Of a stretch of 64,000 nucleotides of DNA, positions 31,037-40,612 are shown piece by piece. Under the pieces are notes generated by a model. That model was not told the DNA's origin and did not search any database. It saw nothing but the letters and a program-made list of their open reading frames with translations. Both the position numbers and the translations under genes were made by a program. Source of the stretch: Aedes albopictus (taxonomy: Eukaryota; Arthropoda; Insecta; Diptera; Culicidae); contig NC_085136.1 in NCBI RefSeq assembly GCF_035046485.1, positions 162,251,963-162,315,962 on the forward strand, read 5' to 3'. The first letter of the stretch is position 1; every line of letters begins with the position of its first letter.

Positions 31037-33517
31037 ATGGCTTCCGATGCAGAGTCCACCCACGACCAAACCATCATTTACCTGACGGTGACTCCGTGCG
31101 ACATCTGTTGCCCGTCTACGCGCGACGAAGTGATGTTCGGCTGTGACGGATGCGCGGAATGGTTCCACATCCGTTGCGTGGGCATCGAGGAGGGCAAACT
31201 GCCGAAGAAGTAGTACTGCCAAAGCAAGGCCTATCAGGAGAAGGCCCCGGGGTACCAGCAGAAGCAGAAGGACGTCAAGAAGCAGGCTCGCGCCCGGAAA
31301 AGCGGCAACGAGTCTGACAAATCCAGCGTCAGCTCTCGTCTAGCTTCGTCTAGCGTGGAAACGAAGGGGCTAGCGCTAGAGGAGAAACAGAAACGACAGT
31401 ACGAGGAGATGGAGGCGGAGCGGCTGCTGCAGAAAAAAGAAAGGGAGATGCAGCGTGCGTTCGAGCAGCGAAAAATGGAATTGGAGCTGCAGATGCGCGC
31501 TGAGGAACAAGAAGAACAAAGGGCATGGCAAGCAGAGATGCTCCAAAAGAAAAAGGAGCAGATTCAGCGGCTGAAGGCGAACCGGGAGTCGTCGTTCGAG
31601 ATGCAAATGGCGGCGATGGATGAGGAGTTAGCGGAACTTTCGGGTCAAAAGTCGAAGCCGGCGCCGAAAGTAGTCAAGGACGTTTCGCGAGCGGGTCCTT
31701 CCGGCAAAATAAACAAAAACGTGTTGAAGCTGAGAAAAGCGAACGTGAAGAAGCTAACGCGAGACTACGAGAGCACCGACGGAGGAGACGAAGACGACGA
31801 AAACTCCGATGATTCCGATCTGTCAACCCAGAGTTCGGATTCTTCCATGGAAGCCAGGGTGAGATAAAGCGTTCCAAGGAAGACGTGCAAGAAAGTGGGA
31901 AGTGTGAGCCAAAACGGGCTGGGGAAGCAGCAGACCGGACCGACGAAGGCCCAGCTGGCTGCAAGGATGGGGCTAACTTACAAACTCCCAAAATTCTCCG
32001 GCAAACCAGCGCAATGGCCATTGTTCTACGTGGCCTACAAAGTGTCCAACGATGTCTACGGCCACATGAACCACGAGAACTTGATGCGACTACAGGAAGC
32101 CCTGGAAGGTGACGCTCTCGAGCTAGTGTCCGGGCAGTTGCTACTTCCCGAAACTATTCCGCAGGTCATCGAAAAGCTGCGCCGGCACTTCGGCCGCCCG
32201 GAACAACTGCTTCAATGCCTGCTGGACAAGGTGAACCGGCTGGAACCCCCGAGGCCGGATAATCTGAGGAGTTTTGTTCCATTTGGAAACACGGTGGAGC
32301 AACTCTGCGGCCATCTGGAGGCAGCGGATCTACGGCAACACCTCGTCAATCCGCTGCTGATAAAGTCGTTGGTTGCCAAGCTGCCGGATCGGGAAAAGCG
32401 TGAGTGGGTCCACTACCTGTGAGGTCGAGGGGAAACAACGTTGCGAACGCTGATGGATATCCTGATGAACATCGTGGCAGACGCCTGCGAAGCTAACGTT
32501 GACGTAGAGTTCAATCCAACGCCGTCGTCTGAATCAAATTCCCAATTCGAAGAGGAGAGTTCGAACGAGGCTGGACTATACTGTCACTGCGAAGCCAGCA
32601 GTTCGACCTACAATGCAAGTGAAGAGAGTAAGCTGAAACCGTGCAAGATGTGCCAATCCAACGATCATCGTCTGCAGCACTGCGCAGATTTCAAGAAGTT
32701 GCGGTACGATGAGCGTTTGAAGCTGGTGACGCACGAGAAGTTGTGCCATGTCTGCCTCAACGAGCACGGCGGGCAGTGCAAATTCGGAATCCGTTGCAAT
32801 ATCGGCGATTGCAGAGAGTTCCACAACCCGCTTATGCATCCGGTCGGAAACACGGTCGGGCTGAGTGCACAAACCCGGACAAACTGCACGGTCTTGTTTC
32901 AGATCGTTCCGGTACAGCTGCACTGCGGAGATAAAACAGTTTCGGTGTTGGCATTCCTGGACGAAGGAGCTTCCGTTACGCTGGTGGAGAAAAAGCTCGC
33001 CGACCGTCTGGGCGCGGTCGGAGTACAAGAGCGATTGACCATCCAGTGGACGGGAAACATGTCGAGATTGGAGTATTCCCGAAGAATTAGCCTTTGGGCG
33101 ACGGGAACAGAGGCTGCAGCCGGCGGCAAGATGCTGTTGCACACTGTGCACACGGTGAATAACTTGATGCTGCATCAAAAGCTGGATTCAAAGGAGCTTG
33201 CAGCACAGTACAAGTATATGCGAGGGCTGCCCATCGAGCCGTACGATGGACAGCCGCAGTTGCTGATTTGGGCGAACAATATCCACGCGTTTGTGCCGAT
33301 AGAGGCAAAGGTGGGTACGCCCAGGGAACCGACTGCAGTGCGTACCAAACTGGGATGGACTGTGTATGGGCCGCGACAGACAACCTCGGCGGCGACCGGT
33401 AACTATTTCGGCTACCATCGGCAGATACAAACGACGATCTGCCGCCCGAGCTATTCAAGGGCCAATTTTCGTTGGAATAGGTGGCAATTCCACGGGGAAA
33501 GAATAAATGTGTCCTAA
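31037..33517 (+). pseudogene. BEL/Pao LTR retrotransposon gag-protease polyprotein, three in-frame stops
   Basis: One reading frame runs from ATG 31037 to 33517 with only three stops (31211, 31865, 32420). In order it shows a PHD-type finger (CDICCPSTRDEVMFGCDGC then WFHIRC), an acidic/charged coiled coil (31.38-31.60 kb), the BEL gag core (KLPKFSGKPAQWPLFYVAYK near 31.98), a CCHC knuckle (CKMCQSNDHRLQHC near 32.65), a second Cys/His cluster (CHVCLNEHGGQCKFG), and an A17-type protease motif (LAFLDEGASVTLVE near 32.95) leading to the protease-RT boundary. The RT is missing after about 33.48 kb. The first stop replaces the Trp expected before YCQ, within the PHD region. Confidence 0.85.
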
Positions 33518-33645
33518 AAATACGAGAGCGAACCACCCCACTTGCCGGCGATCGCTGTGATACCGAATTGCTGTCGAAAGCCCACCCAGCACCGAGGAAG
33601 TTAGGCGTTCGACACTACAGACCCGGAAGAACCACAACGAACATA

Positions 33646-34089
33646 CACAGCAAATAATTTTGTAATATCCAGGCGCGTAATTTCTGGTGATGTATTAATT
33701 TTCGAACGTAATCTCACTCGGTTACATCGTTTTCCAACAATTATCACACTCACCATGCACACCCTGGTGGCACCGGAAAGTATCAACAAACCCATTCCAG
33801 CAGATTACCTAGAAACAGTATCATATTTATCGCCTTCCTTCTAACTCGGTGAAATAGCTGAGAGGTAAGAGATATGGCTCACAATCAACGGATCAGTGTA
33901 CGAATCCATGCCAATATTTTACTTATATATGATTCATCTAAAGATCCGGTTCTAGCGATTGCTAGACTCACTCTCATGCTGCGGCGGCTAATTTGTTGCA
34001 TGACAATAATGTAATTGTTTACATCACTTTTACGACGCGACTGATGTGCAGCAAAAATGATGTGATATCACAAGAATTTTTTTGCTGTG
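33646..34089. mobile_element. TA-flanked MITE with tRNA-like core
   Basis: The 444-bp element has ends CACAGCAAATAATTTTGTAA and its inverse (TTTTTTTGCTGTG). TA flanks it at 33644-33645 and 34090-34091. Around 33849-33920 it carries a segment reading like a tRNA: TAGCTGAGAGGTAAGAG (A-box-like) and GTGTACGAATCC (B-box-like). It inserted into the BEL element remnant. The CACWGCAAA end resembles the element at 3595-4422. Confidence 0.7.
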
Positions 34090-34750
34090 TAGCGATTATC
34101 GATCCGAACGCAAGATGACAGGTTGAACAACACAATAGGCGGGATCGAAATCCGAGATCCGCTGGAAGCTACGGGGCCTACAAGAGGCGAAGCCAGTGAC
34201 ACCGGCGCATTTGAACCGTGGCATCCTGCAGATGGTGAAGGAAAGATTCCTGGGAGCGATCTGAGATCCGAGTGGGAACCAGCGTTCTCGACGAGGCATC
34301 GCGGCGAGTTCTTGCCGTATCTGTACAAGGGAAAGCGGTCGACGAGAAGGCTCGTGGCAAGTGGCGCAAAGCCGGAGGAAGTCAAAATCGATAAAAAGTG
34401 TGGGGTGATGCGCGCGCTCGATGAAGGGCGCAAGTTGCCGGGTGGAATCCTGCCAACGACCCTACCGGAGGCTACTGGCAATGGCAATGGACGATCAGCA
34501 GCAGATCGAAGAGTGTGATTATTCATGGTCGACGGGAAATCCCGGAATTCTTGGAGATGGAGCTTTATCGTTGCGGTCATCAAGGTCTCAGACGGACGAG
34601 CTCGATAGACCAACGGGAGGACATAGATGGTAAGGTGCAGAGACGAGACGTAGTAAAGTTTACGGCGTTAGAAAGTAAGGTAAATCCGGAAATGCCGGAT
34701 GTTACGGGCTGGGGTGTTGCGACGCCGCTACTAAATAAGATTTTTTGAAC
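34090..34750 (+). pseudogene. BEL/Pao pol 3' remnant, integrase C-terminal part
   Basis: In shifting plus-strand frames the end of this block reads VDGKSRNSWRWSFIVAVIKV, SDGRAR, then IDGKVQRRDVVKFTALES. This matches the NSWPxGxVxxxxxSDGxVR and RRPVxKL pattern at the BEL integrase C-terminus. It is followed by ACGGGCTGGGG and TGTTGCGACGCCGC at 34715, a plausible polypurine tract and LTR start. The 34.09-34.43 kb part is GC-rich but unidentified. The 181-codon minus-strand ORF here has no support. Confidence 0.5.
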
Positions 34751-34754
34751 CGGC

Positions 34755-35140
34755 CTTATAATGGATCAGTCTAATAATAATCTAATCGCAATAAAATAAT
34801 TAAATAACATAAAAGATTTAATGTATTGTGAAGTTTTAAAGGTTTGAGTTCACATCATTTTTTTTTGTTTTAGAGTGATTTGCCCTTCTTCAAACTATAG
34901 GTTTTTCTTTCAAAATTACTCTAAAACCATTTCTTGTTTGCGCTTACACCAGTTCCACTAATTTGTTATACTTTGGCATATAAATCTGAACAAAAGTAAT
35001 ATTTTACATTTTTGCAATCGTTATCGTGGGCTAATCAATCCTAAACAAACAAAAAAAGCAAGATTTATTTTTAAATAAGAATGTATTAAATTATCATTAG
35101 ATTGGGAACACTTCTGGATTGAGAAATTTGACAAATTTCA
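34755..35140. other. AT-rich, no gene recognised
   Basis: Possible 3' LTR sequence of the BEL element followed by AT-rich DNA with T-runs and no open frame of note. I could not identify a matching 5' LTR, so the LTR end is not placed. Confidence 0.4.
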
Positions 35141-35142
35141 GG

Positions 35143-35300
35143 GAAATGGCACTTTCTCGGGAATGGTACATTCTAACAAATTGTTTTCTGGGAAATGGTT
35201 CTTTCTGGCAAACGGTTTTCTGGGAAATGGTATGTTCTGGCAAATGTCTTTCTGGCCAATGGCATTCTGACGAATGGTTTTCTGGCAAATATCGCACAAT
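35143..35300. repeat. 16-bp tandem repeat
   Basis: About nine head-to-tail units of 16 bp on the theme TTCTGGCAAATGGTAT, ending in TTTTCTGGCAAATATCGCAC. Units vary at a few positions. The palindrome at 29.1 kb uses the same word, and the 37.25 kb array has a different 16-bp word with related bases. ORFs spanning it are products of the repeat. Confidence 0.75.
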
Positions 35301-35445
35301 CATCCCTTCAGAAGTTCCTTCTGAATTCCTCCATAAATTCCTTTCCTACGGAAGTGTCTTTTCAGATTCCTCTTAAAGTTCTTTCTAAGATTCATTCAGG
35401 AGCTCCTTCTGGAATTCCTCAAGGAGTGCCATCAGAGATTTATCT
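35300..35445. repeat. GGAATTCC-type minisatellite, short block
   Basis: Degenerate units such as CTTCTGGAATTCCTCAAGGA in the opposite reading sense to the array at 1-1215. It abuts the 16-bp repeat on one side and a hAT-like end on the other. Confidence 0.7.
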
Positions 35446-35450
35446 AAGCC

Positions 35451-35556
35451 AGTGGTGCTCAAACTGCGGCCCGCGGGCCGCATGCGACCCTCGAACCTCG
35501 TAAATGCGGCTCGCAGAGTATTTTGGAAAGTTGTTGATGAAATATTATTAATGCTT
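35451..35556. mobile_element. hAT-type transposon end
   Basis: The segment begins CAGTGGTGCTCAAACTGCGG followed by CCCGCGGGCCGCATGCGACC. CAGNGGTTCTCAAA is the typical terminal sequence of hAT elements, and the GCGGCCCGCGGGCCGC palindrome follows it in many of them. Only the left end is present, because a Tc1-like end starts at 35560. No transposase visible. Confidence 0.6.
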
Positions 35557-35559
35557 ATA

Positions 35560-35970
35560 CACTCCCGATCAAAAGTTTGGAGTCACCCCCTCAAAAACAT
35601 GTCATTTTTTAGGCCCATATCTTCGCCAATTGGCGTCCGATTTCAAAACCCTAGGTCTCATTCAAAAGATAATAAGTCAAAGAAACTTTGAACATGATTG
35701 AAAAGAAACTTTTTCAAAAAAAATGCATGTAAACTTAACCCAAAGATGCCAAATTTTCTAAAAAATGAATATAAACTTACGGCAATGTCGCTGGAAATTG
35801 GGTCGACCAAATTTTAATATAAGAGCGGTAATATAACCCATTTTCTATCAGCTTTCATGTGCTTTTTACAGAACTTAGCAAAAAAATCTAGAAAAAAAAG
35901 TTATTAAGTAAATCAATCCTCGATGTAATCGACCAAAAGTTTGGGGTCACTATCGTAAAACATGGAAAAG
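35560..35970. mobile_element. Tc1-like transposon left end with internal direct repeat
   Basis: After TA at 35558-35559 the sequence reads CACTCCCGATCAAAAGTTTG followed by GAGTCACC. A direct copy, CGACCAAAAGTTTGGGGTCACT, lies at 35930, 370 bp further in. Two same-direction copies within one end is the IR/DR layout of some Tc1 elements. The interior is AT-rich. The right end and transposase are missing; an RTE-A fragment follows at 36.01 kb. Confidence 0.55.
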
Positions 35971-36010
35971 TAATTTGTTGATCTCTCTATTTTATTGGGA
36001 GCCGATTGGG

Positions 36011-36090
36011 ATGCCGATTTACTGAAGGAAAGCGGGTTTGGCATCGTAGTGCTGCAGGAGATTTGATGGACTGGATCAATGGTGGAAAGT
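36011..36090 (+). pseudogene. RTE-A endonuclease N-terminal scrap
   Basis: The plus strand reads LLKESGFGIVVLQEI, stop, WTGSM, matching the subfamily A endonuclease start (GFGIVALQEVCWTGSM at 7.25 kb). The stop replaces a Cys or similar residue. Sequence to 36220 downstream does not continue the endonuclease, so the piece is truncated on both sides. Confidence 0.6.
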
Positions 36091-36436
36091 TTAGCGACCA
36101 GCTGACGAACGAAAACGCATACAAAAGCATGGCCATACGTAAGGTATACTGGGACAAGTTGAAGAGGGTGGGCCAAGATGAAACGCGAAGTTTTGAAATA
36201 GTTTTCAATACATTTTAAACATTTTTCTTTCGTTACAAGATTGTTTGAATAAAAAACTATGTGTTATGGCATTCAAGCTGTTCACCATCATTGGATAAAA
36301 TCATGTTAACCCGCTGTTTCATCTTGCCTCACGCGTTTCAGCGATGCTGGGTCATTAGGCCGAATGGTCATTAGGACGAATTGAAAGTTAGCCGTTGTTT
36401 TTACCTTTTCCAACAATTTTTGCCAAAAACTAGTTT

Positions 36437-36931
36437 CCCGAGCAGAAGAAAATATCAAAAGCATAATAAAATATGTTATTTTGACTTAATAACTGTATAA
36501 TAGAATAAGTAATTTTTATGTTATTTGCATAACATATTATGTTATAAACTTGTCTGTCATAAGCGGCAAAATAACAAATAACATAACAAAAAAATGTTCC
36601 TGAAAGACTAACTCAATAACATGTTTTGTTAGACCAATCACAACTTAATAACAGGTAATTTGTGAACTTGTTACTGTTGTGTTATTGTTCATCACATATT
36701 TGAACATTCTCTATAGTAGAATAATAACTAAATTTGTTCTACAATAAAATATATTATTTAAATGTTATCTTGTGGATATACCTCAATAACTTGAACATAA
36801 TAAAATAAGATTGCCCAACAAAACATGTTATTAAAAAAATATATTTTGATAAGTTAACAATAACAAATTATGATATAAAAACAGGTTATGTGATTCTTTT
36901 GTTATCAATTTGCTATTCTCCTCTGCTCGGG
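36437..36931. mobile_element. CCCGAGCAG MITE, copy 2
   Basis: The ends are CCCGAGCAGAAGAAAATA and TATTCTCCTCTGCTCGGG. The 495-bp AT-rich body contains many TAATAAC, TGTTATT and ATAACA words in both orientations, as in the copy at 22103-22591. It lies in an arm of the foldback family at 29.7 kb, so the flanking sequence can be predicted from that uninterrupted copy. No coding capacity. Confidence 0.72.
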
Positions 36932-37113
36932 TAACATTGAAACTAGAAAGAATAGCCTATTTTTTATGAAGGAAAAATTTATGAATTGAATATCAGCAGT
37001 TTCAGCGCCAAAAACTATTTTAGCAATGTTACTAGAAAGAACAGCCTATATTTAAAAGAAGGAAAAATTCATGGGTAAAATATCAGTAGATTCAACATCA
37101 ATAAAGTATCTTC

Positions 37114-37248
37114 GTGCCTATCACACGATACACACATGCAAAATGGTCATTTGCAGAGGAAGCTCTCAGTTAATAACTGTGGAAGTGTTCATAGAACGCT
37201 AAGCTGAAAAGCAGGCTTTGTCTCAGTGGGAACGTAACGGCAAGAAGA
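37114..37248 (+). mobile_element. Feilai SINE, 5'-truncated
   Basis: Plus-strand Feilai body from TATCACACGATACACACATG through CTCAGTTAATAACTGTGGAA to a tail of AACGGCAAGAAGAAG. The tRNA-like head is missing, as in typical 5' truncation. The tail ends directly at the 16-bp tandem array. Confidence 0.8.
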
Positions 37249-37252
37249 AGAC

Positions 37253-37352
37253 CCAATGACCATTCAGCCTGATGACCATTCGGCCTAATGACCATTCGGC
37301 CTAATGACCATTCGGTCTAATAACCATTCGGCCTAATGACCTTCGGCCGAAT
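37253..37352. repeat. 16-bp tandem repeat ATGACCATTCGGCCTA
   Basis: Six or so near-identical 16-bp units, directly after the Feilai tail. Inverted stray units occur at 36352-36385 and 29570. The final unit (CCTTCGGCCGAATGG) folds back on itself. Confidence 0.85.
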
Positions 37353-37355
37353 GGC

Positions 37356-37990
37356 ATGACACCGTTTCAACTTGTCCCGGTGAACCTTACTACCTTTTTC
37401 CAGTACAGCCTGCCTTATCGTTACACCTGGAGATCACCACGTTTGATTGACCGATGGCACTTCTCCGACATTATCCACGTCAGGATCTATCGTGGTGCTA
37501 ACATCGACTCTGACCACTATCTGGTGATGGTCAAACTGAGCCCAAAACTTTCCGTAATCAACAATGTACGGTGCTGGCAACCAGTGCAACCTAGAATAAT
37601 TGAAGAAAAGCCTCAGTATACGCGCAGCATCTTGAGGCAGTGCTATCAGACGAGGACGAGCTCAATGTGGTCCCTCTAGAGGACTATTGGAGTACGGTTA
37701 AAGTAGCCATCAATGACGCAGCCGAGAACGCCATCGTGCACGTGGGACTACTGCTATGTGTCGTTCCTAAAATCACGGGAGTTTTACCAACCAGAAGCTC
37801 AACGCATCCCGTAACGGCTTCATGCCGCGGGCCGAAACAGGCAGGGGTAAGGGGGCTTCTGATGAACGAACGTGAGGTGATCGAAAGGAGGAAGCAGCAC
37901 TGTGATGAGCACCTGAATGACGTGGAGAATGTAGGCATGGGCGACGGCGTCAATGAGGGATGGGAACACTCACTTGCAAAGAGTTACACT
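37356..37990 (+). pseudogene. RTE-A endonuclease end and linker fragment
   Basis: The plus strand reads QYSLPYRYTWRSP, IYRGANIDSDHYLVMVKLSP (EN C-terminal SDHYLV motif), VINNVRCWQ, then SDEDELNVVPLEDYWSTVKV and NEREVIERRKQHCDEHLNDV. Frameshifts at about 37.64 and 37.77 kb separate the parts. It is truncated on both sides. Part of the same linker lies inverted at 38.16-38.26 kb. Confidence 0.8.
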
Positions 37991-38130
37991 GACTTGATAT
38001 TTTCTTGGTTCAGAAGCATGCTATCAAAAAACAGTGTATGGATGTCTTTTACCCTGATGTTTCATCTAAAACTTTGCAGAATAAACTAAGGGTCGCACAC
38101 GCATATCAAAGTCGTTAGAGAGCTGTGCAG

Positions 38131-38181
38131 GCGACTCTCCACGAGGTGAGTGTAAATTACACTCATCTCGTGGAGTGTCGC
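38131..38181. repeat. Inverted junction hairpin, 25-bp arms
   Basis: GCGACTCTCCACGAGGTGAG followed by TGTAA is mirrored, with two mismatches, across a single A. Both arms read as the same RTE-A peptide (ATLHEVSV on plus, ATLHEMSV on minus), so two LINE pieces meet head to head. Confidence 0.7.
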
Positions 38182-38260
38182 TTCCAAGTCATTCAGGTGC
38201 TCATCAAAGTGTTGCTTCCACCTTTTCACTGTTTTCGATAGCAAGTGAGTGTTCCCATCC
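38157..38260 (-). pseudogene. RTE-A linker fragment, inverted
   Basis: On the minus strand: SKTVKRWKQHFDEHLNDLEA then TLHEMSV, the segment before the RT in subfamily A. It lies opposite to and partly duplicates the end of the 37.36-37.99 kb piece. Confidence 0.65.
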
Positions 38261-38269
38261 CTGATTGGC

Positions 38270-39055
38270 GTCAATGAGTGGCGCACACCTTTACCTTTGT
38301 CTTCCGTTAGTTTTCATAACGTGGAACTGATAACGACCGTCGCAGTCGATCAGCTGATCAACTGATCAAAACTGATACTTAGAAGCACTGCACTCCGAGA
38401 CAATTTCTGGTGGGAAACTGGAAAATGGTATGCGTTTCAGAAACACGTGTTTCATTTCAAGTGTATGTACATACTAAGAAAGGGTTTGCGAAACGTAAAT
38501 GAGGCAGACTTCAGTGGGCTGTATTGGTTAAAGCACGTAACTTTCATGCCAAGGACTTGGAATTCATTCTCATCTCCGATAATCTCACACAACGTGAGTT
38601 GTACCTTCGGAAGAAAAATGACGGCCCCGAGATATGATCTAATTACAAGATAAAAAAGATCGTTAATTGAGTTCTTCTTTAACAGCAATCGAACCAACCC
38701 ATTCAAGCCGGTAAGTTGCTTCGATCAAGACAACTGCCGTTATTTAAGTAACCTAGATTAAATCGCTTTGAATGACATTCAAATAAGAACACATAAAGGT
38801 ACCGTCACTTGATTGAAGGTAAATGCAACTTTATATTCCATTGATATCTCACTCCCACATCCAACACGCTCTAACTACAATCAACCGCAATATCCAAATG
38901 TGCTATTTATTATCTCTCACTCTCCCCACGGCTCCTCAGCTACATATGAAACGAATAATAAATCTTAATGAAGGAAAACATAAATCAATTTATCAAAATT
39001 TGACGTTGTGCTGCTATCTGCCTTGACAAAATAATTAACTAATAAAATATGAATA
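38270..39055. other. No gene recognised
   Basis: Unique-looking AT-rich sequence. A GATCAGCTGATCAACTGATC cluster at 38349 is the only small palindromic feature. Short ORFs have no domain. The 39.06 kb end may be the 3' flank of the candidate gene on the minus strand. Confidence 0.4.
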
Positions 39056-39059
39056 TAAT

Positions 39060-39432
39060 TTATTTAGCGCAGGGTAGCACCGAGGCAACTCAGTCGAAAA
39101 GCACAGACATGTATTTAGGTTGAGCTCACGAAGATGATTCACCACCAGTCCAATTGACTGAGTAGACAAATTCCAAAACCAAACATAACTGACATTGTTT
39201 TCCATCCTTGTGCATCGGCTCTTTAGCCGAACATTGCCATAATATTGCCACAGTTTTCAAAATATAGTCGGCTGAAATACCAATCAACCGAATCACCTTG
39301 TGTACGTTTTGCTGCTGTGGCCTTCGAATGAAACAAGCTGCTATGGAAGTGGTAACAGAACCAGCGCCAGTCGGAGCAGCCATTCACAGTCAGCAGATCC
39401 GCAGAGCTTTTGAAGAGGAGGGAAGTTGCTTT
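39060..39432 (-). CDS. Candidate small host gene, 85 codons (CDS 39126-39383)
   Basis: The minus strand has ATG at 39381-39383 and an 85-codon frame to TGA at 39126, beginning MAAPTGAGSVTTSIAACFIR, with YILKTVAILWQC centrally and ending NWTGGESSS. About 60 bases after the stop an AAATAAATT signal (39060-39068) suits polyadenylation. The 50-base upstream leader is pyrimidine-rich (CTTCCCTCCTCTTC). A hydrophobic stretch at residues 31-50 could be a membrane segment. Codon use looks natural and no transposon homology was recognised. I do not recognise the protein; it could be a real small gene, one exon of one, or a chance ORF. Confidence 0.4.
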
Positions 39433-39439
39433 TAAGTGT

Positions 39440-40015
39440 AGGTACGCTGGAAAAGTGTATTTAATGCAAATTTTATTATTCCCTCCTACGCGATAAATGA
39501 TATACAGGGAAGAGTTTCAGTTTCAGAGCTCACTTGGAACACGTTGTCTTACGAAATGATGACTATTCTGGTGGAAATATGTACGCGCAGTAATCAAAGC
39601 GAACTGTTGTGTTATCTCAGAAGCTTACCAAGCGATGAATCCATGTGAAATGAATGAACTCTTGGATGTACATTATGAGTACGTTGAAAGTTTTGATGTG
39701 ACCCATTGATTATAAAATTTTAAAATATTTTAAAATTCAACGTCAGATATAGGTACTGTTCACTGTGTTGAATATTTATGGCTAACGTTCAATAGTTTGA
39801 AGTAGAGATTTTCATCCGCAGCTTGATTCACTTAATGAAAAGCATATTTATTTAAGCTTTAATTTTGATGCATTTTCAAAGGTTTAAGTATTTAGTTTTA
39901 GTCGTTCCGGAAGTTCATCCATAATGCAAAAAAAAAACAACGAAAGATTGTGAAGGAAGAAAATGTATATTAGTATAGTACAGCTTCGGAGGATTCTTTG
40001 GAAAAACATCCTTGA
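39440..40015. other. No gene recognised
   Basis: AT-rich sequence between the candidate gene and the GGAATTCC array. It could include that gene's 5' flank or promoter, but I see no distinct TATA or initiator match worth calling. Confidence 0.4.
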
Positions 40016-40200
40016 GAAACATCTGTAGGAATTCTTGGAGGAATTCCTGGAGCAACTCTTGGAGATATTCTTGAAGGAATCCTAGAGGAATTCCTGGAGT
40101 AATCCTTGGGAGAATTCTTCAAAAAAATCCTGGGAAATCCCTGTAGGAATTCTTGGAGGAATTCCTGGAGAAATTACTAGAGTAACCCCTCTCTCCCTCT
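40016..40200. repeat. GGAATTCC-type minisatellite, first block
   Basis: Units on the theme GAATTCCTGGAGNAATTCTTG. It stops at CCTCTCTCCCTCTCCCTATC (40188). From 40.25 to 40.97 kb there is AT-rich unique-looking sequence, a small MITE and a GGC-rich run (GGCGGCGGCGGCGGCG at 40641). Confidence 0.8.
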
Positions 40201-40503
40201 CCCTATCGGGTGAGGATCACTGCGTCCAGATTTTAGGACTATTGTTATATAGGGTATTGGTTCCTTTATTAAGCATGTGGCGCCCATTTTCATCACGCGA
40301 AAAACAAAGGACTGAAGCGCTGTTTGTTTTGTTTCTTATTTTTGTAGTTTTTTGTTATAAGTGAGCACCCACGAAAACAAGAAGAACGGCATCAATCGGT
40401 GCCGTAATCGCTTGTTTTCGAATAGGATGAATATGGGAGCGTAAGATTACTGATGGCACACCCTACTTTTTTGATGTGAAGTACGCAAGAAATCTCAGTA
40501 ATA

Positions 40504-40612
40504 GGGCACTGCATGAAATACTCTCCTTCTCTTTCACACATATAGAAAATTTGTAAACAACAAGGCCACGAAACGTCAAAATCCCATACAAAATCAAAAC
40601 AGTGCAGTGCCC
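40504..40612. mobile_element. 109-bp TA-flanked MITE
   Basis: The ends GGGCACTGCA and TGCAGTGCCC are exact inverses, and TA flanks the element at 40502-40503 and 40613-40614. Inner sequence has no coding potential. The small size is typical of MITEs. Confidence 0.65.

Larger units (their letters stand above)
36350..37352. mobile_element. Foldback-like region bounded by inverted 16-bp units
   Basis: GGTCATTAGGCCGAATGG units at 36352-36385 face inverted CCATTCGGCCTAATGACC units at 37253-37352. Inside, the arms AACAATTTTTGCCAAAAACTAG and AACATTGAAACTAG match the foldback at 29.7 kb, with a 495-bp MITE (36437-36931) splitting one of them. A further arm copy lies at 37020-37080, then a Feilai tail. 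This is a composite built by several insertions. Confidence 0.5.

Noticed and set aside
32576..33178. 200-codon minus-strand ORF and other ORFs opposite the BEL frame
   Set aside because: Antisense to the BEL gag-protease frame, which has the zinc knuckle and protease motif.
34068..34613. 181-codon minus-strand ORF
   Set aside because: No domain, and the plus strand over the same interval carries BEL integrase C-terminal motifs in pieces.
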